Notes: generated by a model from the sequence alone, not told the origin. Shown: positions 1 through 6,899, numbered from the stretch's first letter. The stretch is DNA of 9,873 nt from Alphaproteobacteria bacterium (GCA_020853455.1 JADYYV010000355.1:1-9873), one strand, 5' to 3'. Numbers and translations: made by a program.

Positions 1-1473
1 CCCGCACCAACCGATAAAGACGACGCCAGCAGCCTTGGCGCGCTTTACGATGCCGTGCGCACGGGCGATGGCGGTGCGTTTCATGCGCGCTTCACGCAGC
101 TGTCTGCGCCGCCCCTGCTGCCTATCCTGCTGGCCACCATCGACCACCGCCAGCCGGCAATCGCCGCCTTCGTCATTTCGCAGGCGAAGAAAAAAATGGG
201 TGCCGAAGAATGGGCGGAAGCCGCATCACAGGCGATGGAACACGCGATCAATTCCGGACAGAAAGAAATCCTGAAGCACCTGCTCGATCAGGGCGCGCCC
301 GCCGATGCGCGCTTCGCCTGGGTCGCGGCGGCGAAACATGACAGCGTCGATATGCTGGAACAGCTGGCGGAAAAAGCGCCGGCGCAAAACCTCAACATTG
401 AATCGGGCCGCGCGAAAGAGGCCTTCAACGCCGCCGTCGCCGCCGGAAAATTCAGCAGCGCAGAATGGCTCGCCGGTCATGCGCGCTCGCATATGGATGC
501 GAAAGACATGCAAAAAGCCGCATCCGCCGCGATGACCGCGCAGGATGAAACCGCCGCGATGTGGCTGATCGGCAAGGCCGAAGAAAAACTGAAACCCGGC
601 GACGACGCGCTGCGCCGCATTTACAACACGCTGATGAACGACGCGATAAACGCCGAATTCCTGCCCGGCATCGATTACCTGTACGGCAAGGCTCAAAACA
701 GCTATGCCACCGCGCTTGTCGCAACCGCGCATGCCGACCGCATCAAAAGCTTCACGCATATCCTGTCGATGGCCGCAACAGCGGGCGTCGCGATCGAGAA
801 AACAGACCTGCAGACCACGCTGATGATCGCTGCCGACCACGGGTCGGTACAGGTGACGCGCGCGCTGGTCGAACTCGGCGTCGATATCAGCGTCCACAAT
901 CAGGGCGCGCTGCGCAAAGCGGTCGATAACTATGCCCGCGACGGTTTTGCGCCTGTCCGGTTCATGCTGGAACACGGCGCCGATCCCGTTTATGCGCTGT
1001 CGCGCGCGGCGGAAAAATTCCCGAACGACAGCGACCTGCAAAAACAAATAAGCCAGCTTGCCGACAACCTGGCGGCAGAAGCGGCCACGAATTTTTCCTT
1101 CATCGATTTCACGCCCGAAAATTTGCGCCGCGCGCATCCGCAGCTGGGCATGACGCCGCTCCATTACGCGGCTGAAAAACGCCTGTTTGCGACCGTGATG
1201 GAAAAGGCCGGCGCGCAGCTGACAACGGATGATTACCTGTCGGTCAACAAGCACGGCGATACTTTGGTATCCGTGCTGGAACGGCAGAGCCAGCTGGCCG
1301 ATATCCTGAAGCCGCAATTGTGGGCAGGCCAGCGCGACAAGGCTCTTTCCGTGTTGCAGCAAACCAGCGACAAGTTCCGCAAGGATTTCGACAGCGAAAC
1401 TTTCCTGCGCGAAGTCAGCCAGCTGACGCTGCGCCAGACGGCAAATCCGCGCCGTTACAAGCTGGGCCTGTAA
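1..1473 (+). CDS. Large ankyrin-type repeat protein, 5' end outside window
   Basis: The frame is open from base 1 to the TAA at 1471-1473, giving 490 visible residues; the true start is probably upstream, because the N-terminal pattern ALYDAVRTGD, which resembles ALYRAAKDDD at the start of the protein beginning at 5197, begins before the first GTG at 55. Most of the protein is degenerate paired helices. Two clear ankyrin repeats lie around residues 269-335 (TTLMIAADHGS, then LGVDISV and HGADPV with glycines at 293 and 326, the classical 33-residue spacing). From about residue 370 comes a C-terminal module shared with the next two genes (NLRR, MTPLHYAAEK, LTTDDYL, HGDTLVSVL, a Trp followed by basic helices), ending in RRYKLGL. 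Ankyrin repeats bind other proteins; the partner is unknown. No signal peptide can be judged because the start is missing. It reads as the first visible gene of a three-gene tandem set. Confidence 0.85.
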   Translation, partial: PAPTDKDDASSLGALYDAVRTGDGGAFHARFTQLSAPPLLPILLATIDHRQPAIAAFVISQAKKKMGAEEWAEAASQAMEHAINSGQKEILKHLLDQGAPADARFAWVAAAKHDSVDMLEQLAEKAPAQNLNIESGRAKEAFNAAVAAGKFSSAEWLAGHARSHMDAKDMQKAASAAMTAQDETAAMWLIGKAEEKLKPGDDALRRIYNTLMNDAINAEFLPGIDYLYGKAQNSYATALVATAHADRIKSFTHILSMAATAGVAIEKTDLQTTLMIAADHGSVQVTRALVELGVDISVHNQGALRKAVDNYARDGFAPVRFMLEHGADPVYALSRAAEKFPNDSDLQKQISQLADNLAAEAATNFSFIDFTPENLRRAHPQLGMTPLHYAAEKRLFATVMEKAGAQLTTDDYLSVNKHGDTLVSVLERQSQLADILKPQLWAGQRDKALSVLQQTSDKFRKDFDSETFLREVSQLTLRQTANPRRYKLGL

Positions 1474-1481
1474 AACTTCCG

Positions 1482-1495
1482 CTTTTCCGGAAAAG
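1482..1495. promoter_or_regulatory. 14-bp perfect palindrome after the first gene
   Basis: CTTTTCCGGAAAAG is a perfect dyad starting 8 bp after the stop codon. With no loop and no T-run it is not a usual terminator; it could be an operator half of the intergenic region, or chance. Confidence 0.3.
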
Positions 1496-1532
1496 GCGTA
1501 TTGCCAGCCCCCCGCTGCCATGTAAAACTTAA

Positions 1533-1556
1533 CGCCGTTCAACAATCTTAACGGCG
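1533..1556 (+). promoter_or_regulatory. Hairpin just upstream of the second ankyrin gene
   Basis: CGCCGTT (1533-1539) pairs exactly with AACGGCG (1550-1556) across a 10-nt loop, ending 9 bases before the ATG at 1566. No T-run follows, so it is better read as a leader hairpin that could limit ribosome access than as a terminator. The start has no obvious Shine-Dalgarno sequence. A weak TTGCCA at 1501 with TAAAAC at 1523 could be a promoter, but the match is poor. Confidence 0.35.
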
Positions 1557-1565
1557 CATAACGGC

Positions 1566-3095
1566 ATGACCGAAAATAAGAAACCCAGCCTTGCCGATCA
1601 CCACTGGCGCGCAACCCTGCGCAGCCGGGGTGCCGACCAGCTGAACACCGATATGGTGGCGGCGCTGGAACAGGACGACGCCTGGCGCTTCAAGATGCTG
1701 ATGCAGGTGCAGGCCGACTGGTCGCGCAACGACAATATCCTGCGCACCGCCGTCCAGTACGGACGCATGGATATGTTCAGGGAAATCGTCAAAACCGATT
1801 CCGAATGGTCGGACAAGACCAACCTGCACCGCCTTGGCGAAGACGCGGCAATCGCGGGCGATGTCGGCTTCCTGAAATACTTCATCGAGGAATGCGCGCT
1901 GGACGTCCACTACTACAACGAAGAATTGCTGCGCACCGCGGTCAAGAACGGCCGCGAAGATGCCGTCAGATACCTGTTGTCGAAAGACGCCGACGCCGCG
2001 GTCTGGAGCAACGAACCGGTCCGCGACGCCGCCGAAAGCGGCAACCTGCCGCTCGTAAAAATACTGCTGGATGCCGGGGCCGACATCAACGCGCATAACT
2101 ACGGCGGCAGCGTGCTGAGCAAGGCCGTGCAATCCGGCAACCTCGCGCTGGTCGAATACCTGCTCGACAAGGGCGCGGATATGCAGGCCCATGAATATTC
2201 GGGTTTTGTCGAGGCGGCGCGTTCCGGCGCGCCCGAAATGCTGCAGCTGTTCCTCGACCGCAAGATCGACGCCAACGCCCACAACGGCGAGGCGTTTGTG
2301 GCGGCGCTCGCGAACAAGAATTTCGACGCCGCGTCGCTGCTGCTGGCGCATGGCGCGGATATCAACGCGCAAAACGGCAGGGCCCTGCGCGACGCCGCGC
2401 GCGGCAATGAACAGGAAACCGCCGAATACCTTTTGCAGCACCGCGCCAATCCCAACGTCCATGAATACCGCGAAACGCCGCTGGTGCATGCCGTGCGCCA
2501 TCATCACGGCGACATGGTGAAGCTGCTGATGAAATACGGCGCGGACCATACCGTGCTGCAAAGCGAAGCCTGGACCGTCGCCCGCCGCGAGCGCAATTCC
2601 GGCATGGTGCGCGCGATCGTCGAGGGGTATCGCGGGCAGCTGGCCGAAACGCGGCTGAAAAAATTCGACGAGTTCAACCAGACCTTTCCGGCCGCCTACA
2701 CCATCGACGACCTGCGCAACACGAAAGGCCCGTCCGGCGACACCGGCCTGCTGATCGCGGCGCAGACCGGCAAGTTCGCCGACCTCGTGGGCCGCGCAAC
2801 CTCGGGCAGGCTCACGGGCGACGACCTGTTCCATCCCGAAGACCGCATCGACATGGTGTTTTCGCACCTGGCGCAGCACAAGGCGCTGCAGGATTTCTTC
2901 CATCCGTCCTTCTGGGCCGACCGCGTCTATGAAGTGAAGGAAGTGGTCGCGATGCTGCCCGAACAGTACCAGAAAAGAATCCAGCTGGGGCCGATCGCGA
3001 ACGAGATCAATTACCGCGAACTGCGCAAAAAAGCGGCGAACGCCGGATCAGGGCTAAAACCCCCGCCCAAGCTGCCGCCGAAACTGTCCCCGTAA
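1566..3095 (+). CDS. Ankyrin-repeat protein with conserved C-terminal module (509 aa)
   Basis: This is a probable cytosolic or non-Sec-exported protein-binding protein; the hydrophilic N-terminus (MTENKKPSLADHHWR) has no signal peptide. About eight ankyrin-like repeats fill residues 80-355. The loop glycine, or the residue in its place, falls at 141, 171, 203, 233, 263, 293 and 325, so most units are 30 residues and two are 32, shorter than the usual 33. Typical units are GADINAQNGRALRDAAR and GADINAHNYGG. Residues 378-509 form the module shared with both neighbours (IDDLR, TGLLIAAQTGKFADLV, LTGDDLF, FWADR), ending in a proline/lysine tail, LKPPPKLPPKLSP. The next gene starts 3 bp after the stop, so the two are probably cotranscribed and perhaps translationally coupled. 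The long reading frame antisense to it shows no protein family features and is taken as a shadow. Function and partner are unknown. Confidence 0.92.
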   Translation: MTENKKPSLADHHWRATLRSRGADQLNTDMVAALEQDDAWRFKMLMQVQADWSRNDNILRTAVQYGRMDMFREIVKTDSEWSDKTNLHRLGEDAAIAGDVGFLKYFIEECALDVHYYNEELLRTAVKNGREDAVRYLLSKDADAAVWSNEPVRDAAESGNLPLVKILLDAGADINAHNYGGSVLSKAVQSGNLALVEYLLDKGADMQAHEYSGFVEAARSGAPEMLQLFLDRKIDANAHNGEAFVAALANKNFDAASLLLAHGADINAQNGRALRDAARGNEQETAEYLLQHRANPNVHEYRETPLVHAVRHHHGDMVKLLMKYGADHTVLQSEAWTVARRERNSGMVRAIVEGYRGQLAETRLKKFDEFNQTFPAAYTIDDLRNTKGPSGDTGLLIAAQTGKFADLVGRATSGRLTGDDLFHPEDRIDMVFSHLAQHKALQDFFHPSFWADRVYEVKEVVAMLPEQYQKRIQLGPIANEINYRELRKKAANAGSGLKPPPKLPPKLSP

Positions 3096-3098
3096 GCC

Positions 3099-4211
3099 AT
3101 GAACGCAACACCCGACAATCAGGCCGATGGCTTCAAAACCGGCGGCGAAGATGCGCCGAAATCATCGTTCAACGCACCCGCGTCACTGCGCGGCGTCGGC
3201 GGCCCGAACGGCGATTTCTGGGCAAGCCTGCAGCAGGCGGCGGCGCTGAAGCAGTGGCACAAACTGCAGCGACTGCTGGACGAAAATAAAAACACGCCCG
3301 TGCCGCTCAACCCCGTCACCATCAACGTCTTTCGCCGCGCGGCGCAGGAAGGGCAGGTGGCGATCGTGACCGAGCTTTTCGCGCGCGGTTTTTCGCTGCC
3401 CGCCGAAGACGCGGGCGACATCCTGCGGCAGCTGGTCGAACATCATGACGTATCGATGCCGGTCGCCGGCTTCCTGATCCGCAACAACCATGCGCCCGCC
3501 GAAAAGGCCGTGCTGATCGCGGCGGAAAAGGGCACCCCTGCGCAGATGCAGCAGCTGAAGGATGCGGGCGCGGATATCGACCTGGCGGGCCGCAGTTTTT
3601 CAGCCGCGCTCTATGCCGGCAATACCGCGACGATGAGCTACCTGTTTTCCAAGGACGCGCAGATATACCACCCGTCCGTCGCCTCCGCGCTGCACCGCCG
3701 CGCCGCGCATCCCGAAAGCGCGATTACGGATGCGGTGGCTGCGCATTACAAAGGCATCGTCGATCAGGACGCGCGCGACTGGGAACTGTATTACGCCTAT
3801 GTCTGCCCCAATCATCCCGATATGGACGACCTGCGCAAAATCCCCTTTGGCGTGCAGGAACAGGGTACGACCCTGATGCACCTTGCCGCCCGCACCGGCT
3901 GTTTTTCCGATATCGTGGCAGCCGCGGAAAAGGACGACGGCAAATACCTGACCGCCGCCGACCTGTTGCTGCAGGATAAAAACGGCGTGTCGGTGCTGCT
4001 GATCCTTGCGTCGCGCGGCGAAGAAAAGGCGCTGTGCGATGTGCGTCTCTGGCACAACAACCAGGGCGGCCTGCGCGATGTGAACGAGGCGCTAAAGGAT
4101 CTCAGCGCCGGCCTGCCCATCCCGCCCCAGATGACCCTTGAACTGCAATTGCACCATCTGCGCCGCCGTGCCGATCCGAAACGCTGGTCGCTGAAGCCGC
4201 CAAAGCATTAA
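3099..4211 (+). CDS. Ankyrin-like repeat protein with conserved C-terminal module (370 aa)
   Basis: The ATG lies 3 bp after the previous stop without a convincing ribosome binding site, which suggests coupling to that gene. The first 40 residues are polar and disordered-looking. Residues 42-230 are degenerate helical repeats (INVFRRAAQEGQVAIVTELFARG; AVLIAAEKGTPAQMQQLKDAGADI at about 137-160; SAALYAGNTATMSYLF). Residues 243-370 are the module seen in the two upstream genes: DDLRKI (243-248), TTLMHLAARTGCFSDIV (257-273), LTAADLLLQDKNGVSVL (284-300), a Trp at 318, then LRRRADPKRW and the tail SLKPPKH. The tail is nearly the same as that of the protein ending at 5877, which otherwise lacks the module. 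No membrane segment or signal peptide is seen. A protein-binding role is likely; the partner is unknown. Confidence 0.9.
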   Translation: MNATPDNQADGFKTGGEDAPKSSFNAPASLRGVGGPNGDFWASLQQAAALKQWHKLQRLLDENKNTPVPLNPVTINVFRRAAQEGQVAIVTELFARGFSLPAEDAGDILRQLVEHHDVSMPVAGFLIRNNHAPAEKAVLIAAEKGTPAQMQQLKDAGADIDLAGRSFSAALYAGNTATMSYLFSKDAQIYHPSVASALHRRAAHPESAITDAVAAHYKGIVDQDARDWELYYAYVCPNHPDMDDLRKIPFGVQEQGTTLMHLAARTGCFSDIVAAAEKDDGKYLTAADLLLQDKNGVSVLLILASRGEEKALCDVRLWHNNQGGLRDVNEALKDLSAGLPIPPQMTLELQLHHLRRRADPKRWSLKPPKH

Positions 4212-4230
4212 CCATTCAATATCAAAGGCT

Positions 4231-4244
4231 TGAATATTCATGAA
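4231..4244. promoter_or_regulatory. Overlapping palindromes upstream of the second ankyrin unit
   Basis: TGAATATTCA (4231-4240) is a perfect 10-bp palindrome overlapping TTCATGAA (4237-4244). ATTCAA at 4214-4219 also pairs with TTGAAT at 4230-4235. They sit just upstream of the -35-like TTGACG, where an operator would fit. No regulator can be assigned. Confidence 0.35.
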
Positions 4245-4259
4245 CCTCTATTCTGGCCG

Positions 4260-4286
4260 TTGACGGCGGGTGGGCTTCCCTATAGT
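4260..4286 (+). promoter_or_regulatory. Promoter-like pair for the 4343-5877 unit
   Basis: TTGACG (4260-4265) is followed after 15 bp by TATAGT (4281-4286); TAGTTT at 4283-4288 would give 17 bp. The sequence between 4212 and 4342 is AT-richer than the genes. The 15-bp spacing is short, so strength is uncertain. It suggests that the following two genes are transcribed separately from the three upstream genes. Confidence 0.5.
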
Positions 4287-4289
4287 TTT

Positions 4290-4312
4290 GAATCTGTTCA
4301 CCATTAAGATTC
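4290..4312 (+). promoter_or_regulatory. Inverted repeat in the leader of the 30-residue ankyrin gene
   Basis: GAATCT (4290-4295) and AGATTC (4307-4312) are exact inverted copies separated by 11 nt, directly downstream of the promoter-like -10. It could be a repressor site overlapping the transcription start or a weak leader hairpin. Confidence 0.3.
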
Positions 4313-4342
4313 TACAACCGCGACGCTTTTAAAAGGCAGGAC

Positions 4343-5200
4343 ATGTCTGTCCCCGAAAACGACAACGGCGGCAAGAAAAAGAAAGGCGAAGGTCTCCTCA
4401 AAAAGGCCTTCAACGCCGCGCGCCGCCTGTCGCTCTGGCTGCGGCAGGGCAGCCTTGACCGCGGGCTGGTGACCGCGGCGAAAAACGGACGCGATATCCG
4501 CGCCGCCTTTTTGATCGCGTCCGGCGCCGATGTGCGCACGCAGGGCAACGCGCCGCTAAAACTCGCGGTCGAATTCGCGCATATGAACGTGCTGCGCGTG
4601 CTGCTGAAACACGGCGTGTCGGCGAACGAGGAACAGGGCGCCGCCCTGCATATCGCGGTCGCCAACGGCCAGCGCGACGTTGCGAAATATCTCATGCAGC
4701 AGGGCGCCGATATCCATGCGCAGCAGGACAAGGCGATTATCATCGCGTCATCCTTGCGCAACACGCGCATGATGGACCTGCTGATCGACAGCGGCGCGGA
4801 TGTGAACGCGCGCTACGGCGAACCGCTGAAGGTGGCGGCGCAGACCGGCAACGAACACGTCGCGCGCCAGCTGATCCGCGCGGGCGCGATCGTCAATATC
4901 AACGATAACGCGGCGCTTTATACCGCCTGCCGCTACGGGCAGAAAAACGTGGCCGAAGTGCTGGTCGATGCGGGCGGCGATATCCATGCGCGCAACGGCG
5001 TGATGGTCGATGTGGCCGCCGCCTATGGCCATACCCGCGTGCTGGAATTCCTGCTGAAGCGCGGCGCGAAAATTCCCGCCGACGGCGGCCTGGCGCTGCG
5101 CTGGGCGCGGGAAAACGGGCAGGGTCATTGCGCCCGCATCATCGAAGAACACCTGGCCGCGCAAGGCAAAAAAGCCCCGCCGCCCGCGCCGAAACCATGA
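4343..5200 (+). CDS. Ankyrin protein with exact 30-residue repeats (285 aa)
   Basis: The ATG follows AAAAGGCAGG. After a Lys-rich N-terminus (GGKKKKGEGLLKKAF) and a short basic helix, residues 40-270 are continuous ankyrin repeats with no insertions: the loop glycine recurs at 61, 91, 121, 151, 181, 211 and 241, exactly every 30 residues. Each unit follows GADI-x-A-x-x-x-x-A-L-x-x-A-x-x-x-G-x-x-x-V-x-x-x-L. Canonical ankyrin units are 33 residues and carry a TPLH motif, which is absent here; three residues of the loop are missing throughout. The last unit, ALRWARENGQG, resembles the 30-residue repeats that I recall from giant-virus (Mimivirus) ankyrin proteins. A 14-bp identity (4708-4721 and 4978-4991) exactly 270 bp apart marks duplication of 90-bp units. 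The tail KKAPPPAPKP is again Lys/Pro rich. Its stop overlaps the next start (ATGA), so the two genes form an operon. Confidence 0.93.
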   Translation: MSVPENDNGGKKKKGEGLLKKAFNAARRLSLWLRQGSLDRGLVTAAKNGRDIRAAFLIASGADVRTQGNAPLKLAVEFAHMNVLRVLLKHGVSANEEQGAALHIAVANGQRDVAKYLMQQGADIHAQQDKAIIIASSLRNTRMMDLLIDSGADVNARYGEPLKVAAQTGNEHVARQLIRAGAIVNINDNAALYTACRYGQKNVAEVLVDAGGDIHARNGVMVDVAAAYGHTRVLEFLLKRGAKIPADGGLALRWARENGQGHCARIIEEHLAAQGKKAPPPAPKP

Positions 5201-5877
5201 CATCGCCGGCAGAGGCGCAGGACGCGCTTTACCGCGCCGCGAAAGACGACGACCGCTTGATGGTCGCGCATCTGCTCAAGGAAATGTTCGCGGCCGCCCC
5301 CTATATCCCGCGCGACGACCTTGGCGCCTATTACGCGACCATCGACGCGGTGACGCCGAAAATGGCGCATATGTCGCTGCTGGTGCTGTCGCTGCAGGCG
5401 GGCGCGACGGGGTTGTTCCGCTATCTTGCCGAACAAAAGCCCGATGATACGCAACGTATCGCGGCTTCCATCCTGCCTGTCATGGGCAGGCTTGAATTCG
5501 TGGAACCGCTGGCGGCGCTTGGCGGCGATCCGCAATTCATGTCGGGCGCGCTGCTGGCGAAGGCGACGGAACGCGCCGATACCGGTCTTCTGGCATTCAT
5601 GATTGCGCAGGGCGCAGACCCGAATTCGACGGCGCATATGCAGCCGCCGCGCCATCCGCTGGCGGTCGCGGCGGAAATATCCGATATGGCCGCGCGCCGC
5701 GCGGTCGTCGATCTGCTGTTATCGGCGGGCGCCGACTGGCAGGCGATGCCGGAACAGGCGCGCAAAGCGGCGCAGGAATCCTATTCGGAAACGCGGCAGG
5801 CCGATATCGCGCAAGAATCCCTGCGCAACCTGAAACAATCGGCACAAAAAAGAAGCCTTAAGCCGCCGACGCCTTGA
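5197..5877 (+). CDS. Small ankyrin-like protein with SLKPP tail (226 aa)
   Basis: The start is the ATG at 5197, which overlaps the upstream stop as ATGA; the frame also runs back to 5128, but that part lies inside the previous gene. The N-terminus DALYRAAKDDDRLMVAHLL is ankyrin-helix-like and resembles the start of the gene at the left window edge. The middle is degenerate helical repeats; the clearest units are FMIAQGADPNS and LLLSAGADWQAM in the C-terminal half. The protein ends LRNLKQSAQKRSLKPPTP, matching the end of the protein that stops at 4211 (LRRRADPKRWSLKPPKH), although the rest of the shared C-terminal module is missing. There is no signal peptide or membrane segment. Its 3' end overlaps the convergent TetR gene by 20 bp. 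It is a protein-binding protein of unknown partner. Confidence 0.88.
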   Translation: MTSPAEAQDALYRAAKDDDRLMVAHLLKEMFAAAPYIPRDDLGAYYATIDAVTPKMAHMSLLVLSLQAGATGLFRYLAEQKPDDTQRIAASILPVMGRLEFVEPLAALGGDPQFMSGALLAKATERADTGLLAFMIAQGADPNSTAHMQPPRHPLAVAAEISDMAARRAVVDLLLSAGADWQAMPEQARKAAQESYSETRQADIAQESLRNLKQSAQKRSLKPPTP

Positions 5878-6472
5878 GGCTGTCGTTGTTCGTCGCCAGC
5901 GCCTTCAGCGTGCAGGCGCGCACATCGTCGATCGACTGCATGGGGATCTGCAGCTTGGCGAAGGCGCGCATGGACAGCGCCGATGCCAGCAGCATATGCG
6001 AATATTTCTGCGCATCGGTCGATTGCGGCACCTGGCCGACGCGTTTTGCGTTTTCGATGCAAGCCGCATAGGCTTCCTGCCACTGCGTCATGTAATCGTT
6101 CAAAAGCGCGGTGATGCTGTCGTTGATATGCGTGATTTCCAAAAGAGAATTGACGATAAAGCAGCCGGGGCCGGTTTCGGGCTTGCTGCATTCTTCCACG
6201 ATATGGCTCAGGTGGCGGTCCAGCGCCTGCAGCGGGTTCGGGTCTTCCGCCAGCGCCTTCAGGCGGGGCTGCATGTGTTCCTGGAAATTAAGGCGCAAAG
6301 CCGCCTCGAACACCTTTTCCTTGTCGCCAAGCGCGTTATAAACCGAGCCGAGGTGGAGGCCCAGGCGCTGCGCCAGGTCGCGCATCGAGGTTGATTCATA
6401 TCCATGCGCCCAAAAACTTTCCATCGCGGTGTGAAGGGCTTTGTCACGGCAAAATTCCAGCTTGCGTCCCAT
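5858..6472 (-). CDS. TetR/AcrR-family transcriptional repressor (204 aa)
   Basis: The N-terminal DNA-binding domain is clear: MGRKLEFCRDKALHTAMESF is the first helix region, followed by FWAHGYESTSMRDLAQRLGL and HLGSVYNALGDKEKVFEAAL, with the helix-turn-helix at about residues 29-55. The length of 204 residues is normal for the family. The C-terminal ligand domain carries ETGPGCFIVNSLLEI, a pattern seen in the NemR/AcuR-like branch. Cysteines at residue 8 and in EECSKP and GPGCF could allow redox or electrophile sensing, but this is speculative. A GGATT upstream of the ATG may serve as ribosome binding site. The palindrome GAACGTACGTTC, 123 bp upstream of the start, is a likely operator, so autoregulation is expected. 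The regulated genes cannot be named from this window. The 3' end overlaps the convergent ankyrin gene. Confidence 0.95.
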   Translation of the reverse strand: MGRKLEFCRDKALHTAMESFWAHGYESTSMRDLAQRLGLHLGSVYNALGDKEKVFEAALRLNFQEHMQPRLKALAEDPNPLQALDRHLSHIVEECSKPETGPGCFIVNSLLEITHINDSITALLNDYMTQWQEAYAACIENAKRVGQVPQSTDAQKYSHMLLASALSMRAFAKLQIPMQSIDDVRACTLKALATNNDSLKASAA

Positions 6473-6594
6473 AAATCGGTAATCCTTTTTTGAAAAAATC
6501 AGCGCCCGGGATCAAACAGTATTTCCCGTGGCGGTCGTCGTTTTTATAGAGCAGCGGGGCAGTAAAAAGCAAACATTCCTTGGGGTTAAAGTGA

Positions 6595-6606
6595 GAACGT
6601 ACGTTC
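6595..6606. promoter_or_regulatory. Putative TetR-family operator GAACGTACGTTC
   Basis: GAACGTACGTTC is a perfect 12-bp palindrome. Operators built around ACGTACGT are common for TetR-family repressors, and a TetR gene starts 123 bp away reading away from the site. The site is flanked by the minus-strand TTGAAC and the plus-strand TATGTA, elements that could belong to promoters it would block. Assignment to this regulator is inferred. Confidence 0.6.
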
Positions 6607-6827
6607 AAGATATGTACCAGTTTTAGCGTCGCCGAAGCCTGACGCGGGCAGGGATACCGCGCTGTTAACACTTTTTTCATATATTCAGCCTAGACTCAAA
6701 GTATCAGCAGAAAAACACTTGCGACAACCACAGGCGGTTTTCTGCAAACCCATGATTAAGCTATATTTTTGGATAACACGTGCATTTTATTGCGACCATA
6801 AACCACCCCATTCAAACGCGCTGCCGT

Positions 6828-6851
6828 AACGCCGGATATGTTTCCGGCGTT
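6828..6851 (+). promoter_or_regulatory. Perfect 9-bp stem, 6-nt loop hairpin upstream of the 6900 gene
   Basis: AACGCCGGA (6828-6836) pairs exactly with TCCGGCGTT (6843-6851) around TATGTT. A T6 run follows only about 17 nt later, at 6869-6874, too far for a standard terminator. It lies 48 bp before the ATG, so it is probably in the 5' leader or near the promoter. Confidence 0.45.
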
Positions 6852-6884
6852 GAACAGGCATGAACCGGTTTTTTCAAAGCCAAG

Positions 6885-6890
6885 AAGGAG
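6885..6890 (+). promoter_or_regulatory. Strong ribosome binding site AAGGAG
   Basis: AAGGAG with 9 nt to the ATG at 6900 is a near-ideal site. It fixes this start, and it is the only good site for the whole 6900-7836 stretch, which supports that stretch having been one gene. Confidence 0.85.
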
Positions 6891-6899
6891 AGAATTACG

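Larger units (their letters stand above)
6473..6899. other. 427-bp AT-richer intergenic region with regulatory symmetry
   Basis: No convincing gene is present on either strand. The region separates the minus-strand TetR gene from the plus-strand gene at 6900, so both promoters should lie here. It holds a 12-bp palindrome (6595-6606), an AT-rich stretch with TATATT at 6762-6767 as a possible -10, a perfect hairpin (6828-6851), and two TGAAC(A/C)GG copies exactly 10 bp apart (6851-6858 and 6861-6868). No clean -35/-10 pair could be fixed. Confidence 0.6.

Noticed and set aside
1482..1495. The palindrome after the first gene as an intrinsic terminator
   Set aside because: The dyad has no loop and no T-run follows, so it would not work as a standard terminator.
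226..2903. Very long minus-strand open frames (226-1614 and 1548-2903) opposite the first two ankyrin genes
   Set aside because: They are full of Arg, Val, Gln and His with no family features and no ribosome binding site, and they mirror the codon positions of clear ankyrin genes. Long antisense frames are common in high-GC DNA.
6444..6680. Minus-strand 78-codon frame upstream of the TetR gene
   Set aside because: It overlaps the TetR N-terminus in another frame and covers the operator-like palindrome. It has no ribosome binding site and its amino-acid composition is not convincing.
6751..6828. A 25-residue plus-strand frame starting MIKLYFW in the intergenic region
   Set aside because: No ribosome binding site and nothing else supports translation; AT-rich promoter DNA explains it.
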